Assembly: GCF_963675165.1 (NCBI RefSeq) | Contig: NC_087388.1 | Location: 2,024,800-2,088,799 of the forward strand | Origin: Halichondria panicea | Taxonomy: Eukaryota; Porifera; Demospongiae; Suberitida; Halichondriidae | Direction: 5' to 3' | Length of the DNA: 64,000 nucleotides | In this document: positions 59,333-64,000 of the stretch, in pieces | How positions within the stretch are numbered: position 1 is the first letter of the stretch | How the letters are laid out: each line of letters starts with the position of its first letter | Translations under genes and position numbers: made by a program | The notes under the pieces: model-generated | The model's database searches: none | The model's input: only the letters and a program-made list of their open reading frames with translations | Told to the model about the DNA's origin: nothing

Positions 59333-62300
59333 TCAGTCTTCAAGCTGTAATCGTGCAAGTTCTTGTGGATCAAAGTTATGCATATTAGCCATTTCCGACC
59401 AGGCAGGATGTTCAGCGCCATCCATTTCTGTTGCTACCTGGTTGCAATCTCTGCATTACACTCGCGACATTTGGCCGTTTCCATGGCTCCACCACACTCT
59501 CCAATGCAGTAGAAATGTCCTTGGGGACATTTGAACCAATGGCCTTTTGTTAGACCCATTGCTTCAACAATTTCAAGTTTCTCAGCTTCGGACAAGTTAT
59601 CAACTTGATACTCCTTGCATAGAGTTTGAATAGAGTGCATTATTTCTGTTTCATCATCTGAAGTGATTTTGGGGACCGTAGAATGATCTGTTGTTTTATG
59701 TCTGCTTTCGTGCAGTCTGGATAGTAGTCTCTCAATCAAAACGTGATTATTGGTTGAGATTTTGCCTTCCTTCCTCTCAAGCTTTATCTGGAATTCGGTC
59801 AATCTTGCTAGAAGTGCGAGTCTTCTCATTTCAGCTTCTCCATCTGAAATTTGTTGTTTTGAGAGGTATTCTGAATGTGACACAAATACTTTTAATGTGT
59901 TCAACTGTCGCTTGATAAGCTCAATTCTAACGTCAAATGAATTACTATTGGGTGCTGCGATAACCTCTATTGCCTTGACAATGTGTGGCAATAAGGTGAG
60001 CTGTGCTCTAATGACGTCAGGAAATGGTGTGGGTTTCTCAGAAAATAATTTTTCTTCAATCATGGCGAGTTCATTACTTATGAATAGACAATTAGCAGAA
60101 GTTTCCACCGATACCATAACTTTCTTGAATTCCGCTTTTAATGCTTCTGGATTCAATGTCTTTAATTGCTGCTGCTTAATTGTCTCAATATCTTGTAGGT
60201 AGCATTTAATAGCATTACCATACCTGAGGCATGTCTTTACTGGTGTTGTACACTTAGGGCACTTCTTTATAGAAACCTCTTCACTCTCCATTGACATATA
60301 CGTATCCATAGCAGATACTTCAATAACATGCTTGCAATCTGGTAATAGAACAAATCGAGCATCCTCTTCTTCCTCTGTTCCAAAAAGTGTTTCTGTAACT
60401 ACTAACTAACTGTTGTAGTCATGCCAACCACATCTGCAACCGAAAGATTCATTTCTTCTTTTGCTTTCTGAACATCTGAACAAGCGTCTTTGTATCTCTC
60501 GGAAAGACGTTCCAACAGGTCCCTCTGATACAACATGTAGCTATCTCTCCAATGCAGGTATAATCTCCATTTTGTTTGCATGTTTAAGCTCCATACATCA
60601 ACTATTGTATCAGCTTCGACATTTGTCATTGGATTAGAATTTTACGATAAATGGTATCGTATTTGTCTTTCTCTTTTGTCCTAACTCATTTGGACAACCT
60701 TCCATTCGTCATTTCCTTCGCCAGTCTCTTCAAATCGGAAGTTTGGTCTTTATCTTGAATGGGTAGCTCAAACAAATTCTCGTTGTCTTCATCAACAAAA
60801 CGATCATCTTGAATCCTCTGTACCTCATTGTCCTCGTTTTGTGTACCTGCATTTTTAACAGTTTGAGGAGCTTCCAGTATATTTTCCTCTGCCTGATTTT
60901 CTTGTTGTTTTTCGTCTATCTCTTCTTCCACTCTTTGTACAGCCACTAGATATCGTAAACCGAGCCAAACTTCCATTGGTAATTTTGTTTGGCTTAATGC
61001 TGTAAGCTGAGAATAGTGGTGGTCATATATCACACTGCACTGTAATTGCTCAACTCGTGATCCAGATCTGTATCGTTTGCACTAGGCCATGTAGACAACT
61101 TAGTAAGATTTACTGATGTGGATATCTTCTTGCTTTTCACCTCAATTATTCCTTTAAGGTTAAATACCTGTTTTGGCATGTGTTGCAAATAGGGCGGCGG
61201 TAGCATAGGGTCAAAACTGCATTCAACTATGTACTGTTTAAAAGGCATCATGTGAGTTTCACCGAGGGTACTTACTGTCTGAAGCCGGTTCAAGACATGC
61301 CTATAAGCCTCAAAGTAGGCTACCGATTCAACCATAGTGTACACAGCTTGAGGGTCTAGCTGAAAGCCATTCACAGTTCCTTCAAACTTAACAGTGATGA
61401 TACCTTTTTTCAGCAAGTCGGGTTTTCGATCTGCAACTGTAACAAAAACAATGCTCTCAAAATTATCAGTCGAAAGGCACAAAAGAGATCCATTGATCAA
61501 ACGCTTGGTGTACTCCCAATTTACACCCCTGAGCCCACTTGAATCAAACCAAAGGTCAAAACCAACTTCAGAATTAAGGCAAACTGGTCCACCGAGCATT
61601 ACTCCTTGATACACGTACACTTCTATTCCCTTGGATACTAATGGTGCTTCAACATAGTTTGATATGCCTTCGCGAAGTGGACCTACGAAGTCTTCTCTAA
61701 GCAGCCGGAACTGAACATCAAGATAATGCTCCCATGCAGCTCTCATACTTCCCTTCAACATTATTGGCTCGAAGAACCGGCTTCTTTGAATAGTGGTAGA
61801 TTTCTTCAGGCTTGGGTAGCATTTCAATCGTAGTGAAGTGTTCGAGAGGATCAATGGGGATATCATCCTCATTTACTGCCATCTTTTTGGATTTTTGTCT
61901 AGCTGCATTTAAAGTTTCCTCCTTGTGATCTTGAAATCGTTGTTGGAGCTCATTGACTTCTTCTTGCTTACGTGTGGCAAATGCTTTCTCTTCATCCTCG
62001 CCAAAATTTAACAGACTTTTTATACCATCGCAAAGCGAATAGATCGGGAAAGAATGCACAACACTCGATGGAATTCTCTCAATACAGAATGCGGCTAATC
62101 GTATTATGTGCCCTAGAGCCTGTACATTCTCCTTTCTTGCAGACTGCAATCGCTCACATGCCATTGTTCTGGTGAGTATATCTAACTTAAAAATAAACTG
62201 ATCACATCTACTTCCTAGTCCAAAAATCTAACTAAGCAATAGAGATGCAATGGAGTCTTCCCTGGATTCTACTAGCTTGTATAGAATCTTCACAAAGCAC

Positions 62301-62760
62301 CTTACCAGTTTGGGATCATTCACAGTAGAACAGTTTTTTAATGATGCCAGAAAACCACTATCGTTTTGGCTGATATGTTTCACAAGTGCTTCGTCACCCA
62401 TCTCAGCCATTTCTCGAATCTCTCGAGTGCTAAGATAACCAAACTCTCTGAAGTCAATATTTTTTGGTCGGCTTAATGATTTCGTTAAAGTGCATTTCAG
62501 CTCCTTGGTTTTCTGTTTTTGAGGGTTTGACTTGTTTTCTTTTCCAGCTGCTTTTGTGCTCATTTGGAGTGTCATCTGATATCAGTGCATGAATGCTAGC
62601 ACTTTGAGAAGGTACTTTAAGTCTACGTACAATCACATTGCTTGCACCAGTGGGATTTGTAGTGCCCAAGTTTAGTTTCTGATCTGCTGGGTAAATGTTC
62701 ATCTGCTTACTGTTTTGTGGCCTGTGCATGCCTACGGTTCGGTTTTGCAATTTGGTCACG
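59333..62760 (-). pseudogene. ZNFX1-like gene lacking its helicase core, multiply broken
   Basis: On the minus strand, segments follow the order of ZNFX1, an antiviral RNA-binding SF1 helicase of ~1,900 residues in vertebrates. N-terminal part: FREFGYLSTREIREMAEMGD, then VLRANNVEGKYES and EHYLDVQFRLLREDFVGPLR, YFEAYRHVLNRLQ and TWPSANDTDLDHEL. Helicase-domain pieces: LPMEVWLGLRYL and WRLYLHWRDSYM, ending VVGMTTT. C-terminal part: TLFGTEEEEDARFVLLPDCK, CPKCTTPVKTCLRYGNAIK, the RZ-type finger (GHWFKCPQGHFYCIGECGGA) and a final MDGAEHPAWSEM segment. Missing: the Walker A P-loop block between DLDHEL and YDHHYSQL, and the second RecA domain plus NF-X1 fingers after VVGMTTT. Other lesions: in-frame TAG at 62228-62230 and frame changes near 62575, 61735, 61030, 60640, 60410 and 59447. 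It cannot make an active helicase. Confidence 0.85.
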
Positions 62761-63087
62761 ATGAGACCTCTCGATTGTCTTTTTAACTGGTGCTGAATTC
62801 CTCAGTGTGCCTATGAAGTTAATAAATCAAATTAGTGAGCACATGATTATACCATTAATTGCACGCAACATCAAAGCTATGACAAACCACATGCTTTTAA
62901 ACTGTAAACAGCTCGGAGAGAGCGGTCTAAACAAGTTTGTGAAATTAAACCAACAATTACAAGCATAGAACACGCACATCTACGAAGAATATACACTCCT
63001 ATAGTATCCTCCGTTATACCTTAGGTTACTCTGAGGCATAGCCGAGAGATATGTAACCAATTCAAGGTATGTGTGCTATTTACATGT
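62761..63087. other. Upstream of the ZNFX1-like pseudogene
   Basis: A possible upstream exon on the minus strand ends near 62815 (acceptor CTTCATAG|GCACACTG) and reads APVKKTIERSHRDQIAKPNR in a different frame from the next segment. Nothing else is recognisable. Confidence 0.35.
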
Positions 63088-63504
63088 CAGTAGAACCTCG
63101 CTAATCCGAATAGAGCCGGATCAGACCCCATCCGAATACATGAAATTTCCAGATTAACGGATGTCATTAGGAAGCTGCTAGCTAGATAGTCTTTTATCTC
63201 AACTTTCTCTCCAATACAGTGAGTCTTGTGAGCTCTTTCTTCGTTTTCTTTGCAGTGGCCATTGTCTTGAGCAGTTTATTATTGCTGATTCAGCAAAGCA
63301 ATGTGCAGCTACTGACAGTGTGAGGGGCTGGAGAGGAGAGATGACGTGGACGTCGAGAGCGGCTGGACGGCTAGACAAAGCAATATGGATTGCGCATGCA
63401 CAGTAGTCTATTCTACTTACAGCCCCTCCTATTTTTCAGTTTGCATTTTGTCCGGATTTGCGAGGTTTCGGATTAAAGGGGTCCGGATTAGCGAGGTTCT
63501 ACTG
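63088..63504. mobile_element. Tigger/pogo-like MITE with perfect 21-bp TIRs
   Basis: CAGTAGAACCTCGCTAATCC at the left and GGATTAGCGAGGTTCTACTG at the right are exact inverses, the classic end of pogo/Tigger relatives. The expected TA duplication is not intact (TGT before, CAC after). Confidence 0.85.
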
Positions 63505-64000
63505 CACACATTGACCTATCAAGGCTTATAGCCTTGGAGAGCATGCAGCTTTCAGCTGCATGCATGTCCCTTCTGTTTGCTTGCTTTTTTGTATTACACC
63601 TTGCTATCTGTGCATGCCCTGAGGCAGGCTGTAGGTTCTGTTGCTAAATCAGTAGGCTATGCTACATCTTGGAGCTTCCTACTGTTGTTTGCGAAGGCAA
63701 CATGACCATACGACCATTGTATTGTCTGGCTCAGTTTAAACTAGTGTGCAAGCATTCTCGACCAACGCAATAGAGGGCAAAGCCACAGCTGTGCCGAACT
63801 CAGTCATTGCATGAGACAGCAACAGTTATGGAATAGATTCCGAGTATAAAGCAACGGTATTGTTTTATACTGATGTTTTACAAATGTAAAAACTAACACC
63901 CATGCAATAGATACCAGGCCCAATTTTCTACCCTGGTGTTACAATATACAGGCCGGGAACAAGGCTAATTTTGATTTGTAAACCTTATGATTTCTGTAGG
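63505..64000. other. Intergenic, no gene seen
   Basis: Contains a TAGCC-type foldback copy near 63912-63968 (ATACCAGGCCCAATTTTCTA, CAGGCCGGGAACAAGGCTA). No coding signal to the end of the window. Confidence 0.5.

Overview
The window looks like animal (metazoan) nuclear DNA, most probably from a sponge. It is AT-rich, and its genes have short GT-AG introns, often with GTAAGT donors (62 to 308 bp in the best-resolved genes). It carries a secreted Kunitz-domain protein, a centrosomal-type coiled-coil protein, remains of a ZNFX1-like RNA helicase, and a local family of ankyrin/Roc/COR/Death-domain proteins. Short inverted-repeat (MITE-like) elements are very dense. The sponge assignment is inference; no single marker gene proves it.

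Layout. 0.8-3.5 kb: a broken piggyBac-type transposase next to a ~145-166 bp satellite. 3.5-16.1 kb: no convincing gene, but a dense and partly nested field of terminal-inverted-repeat elements. 16.3-30.2 kb (+): locus A, a three-exon gene for a ~4,254-residue protein with a giant ankyrin array, a Roc GTPase, a COR-like region and two Death domains. 30.4-34.2 kb (+): loci B and C, 5'-truncated, mutated copies of the 3' end of the same gene. 34.2-37.6 kb: repeats. 37.6-44.3 kb (-): a coiled-coil gene of at least 13 exons, tentatively LRRCC1-like. 45.2-47.4 kb: nested MITEs, then a five-exon two-Kunitz gene (+). 47.6-49.2 kb: foldback elements. 49.55-51.26 kb (-): locus E, another 3'-only fragment. 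51.5-56.1 kb (-): locus D, a shorter family member with the same exon plan but one in-frame TAG that removes both Death domains. 58.6-58.8 kb: decayed Kunitz-gene fragment. 59.3-62.8 kb (-): ZNFX1-like pseudogene with its helicase core deleted. The rest is repeats.

How it fits together. The outstanding feature is the ANK-Roc-COR-Death-Death family. Its order matches the C-terminal half of DAPK1 (ankyrin, Roc, COR, Death), but without a kinase, with a much longer ankyrin array and with a second Death domain. An intracellular sensor or adaptor role is plausible by analogy with NLR and ROCO proteins, but nothing here tests it. Locus A looks like an in-frame fusion of two family members, because a second copy of the family's N-terminal cap lies mid-array; it was then enlarged by three near-identical 1,113-bp tandem duplications. 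Copies A-C point right and D-E point left, and in each group the full-length gene is followed by 3'-only fragments, so the cluster is still gaining, losing and fusing copies.
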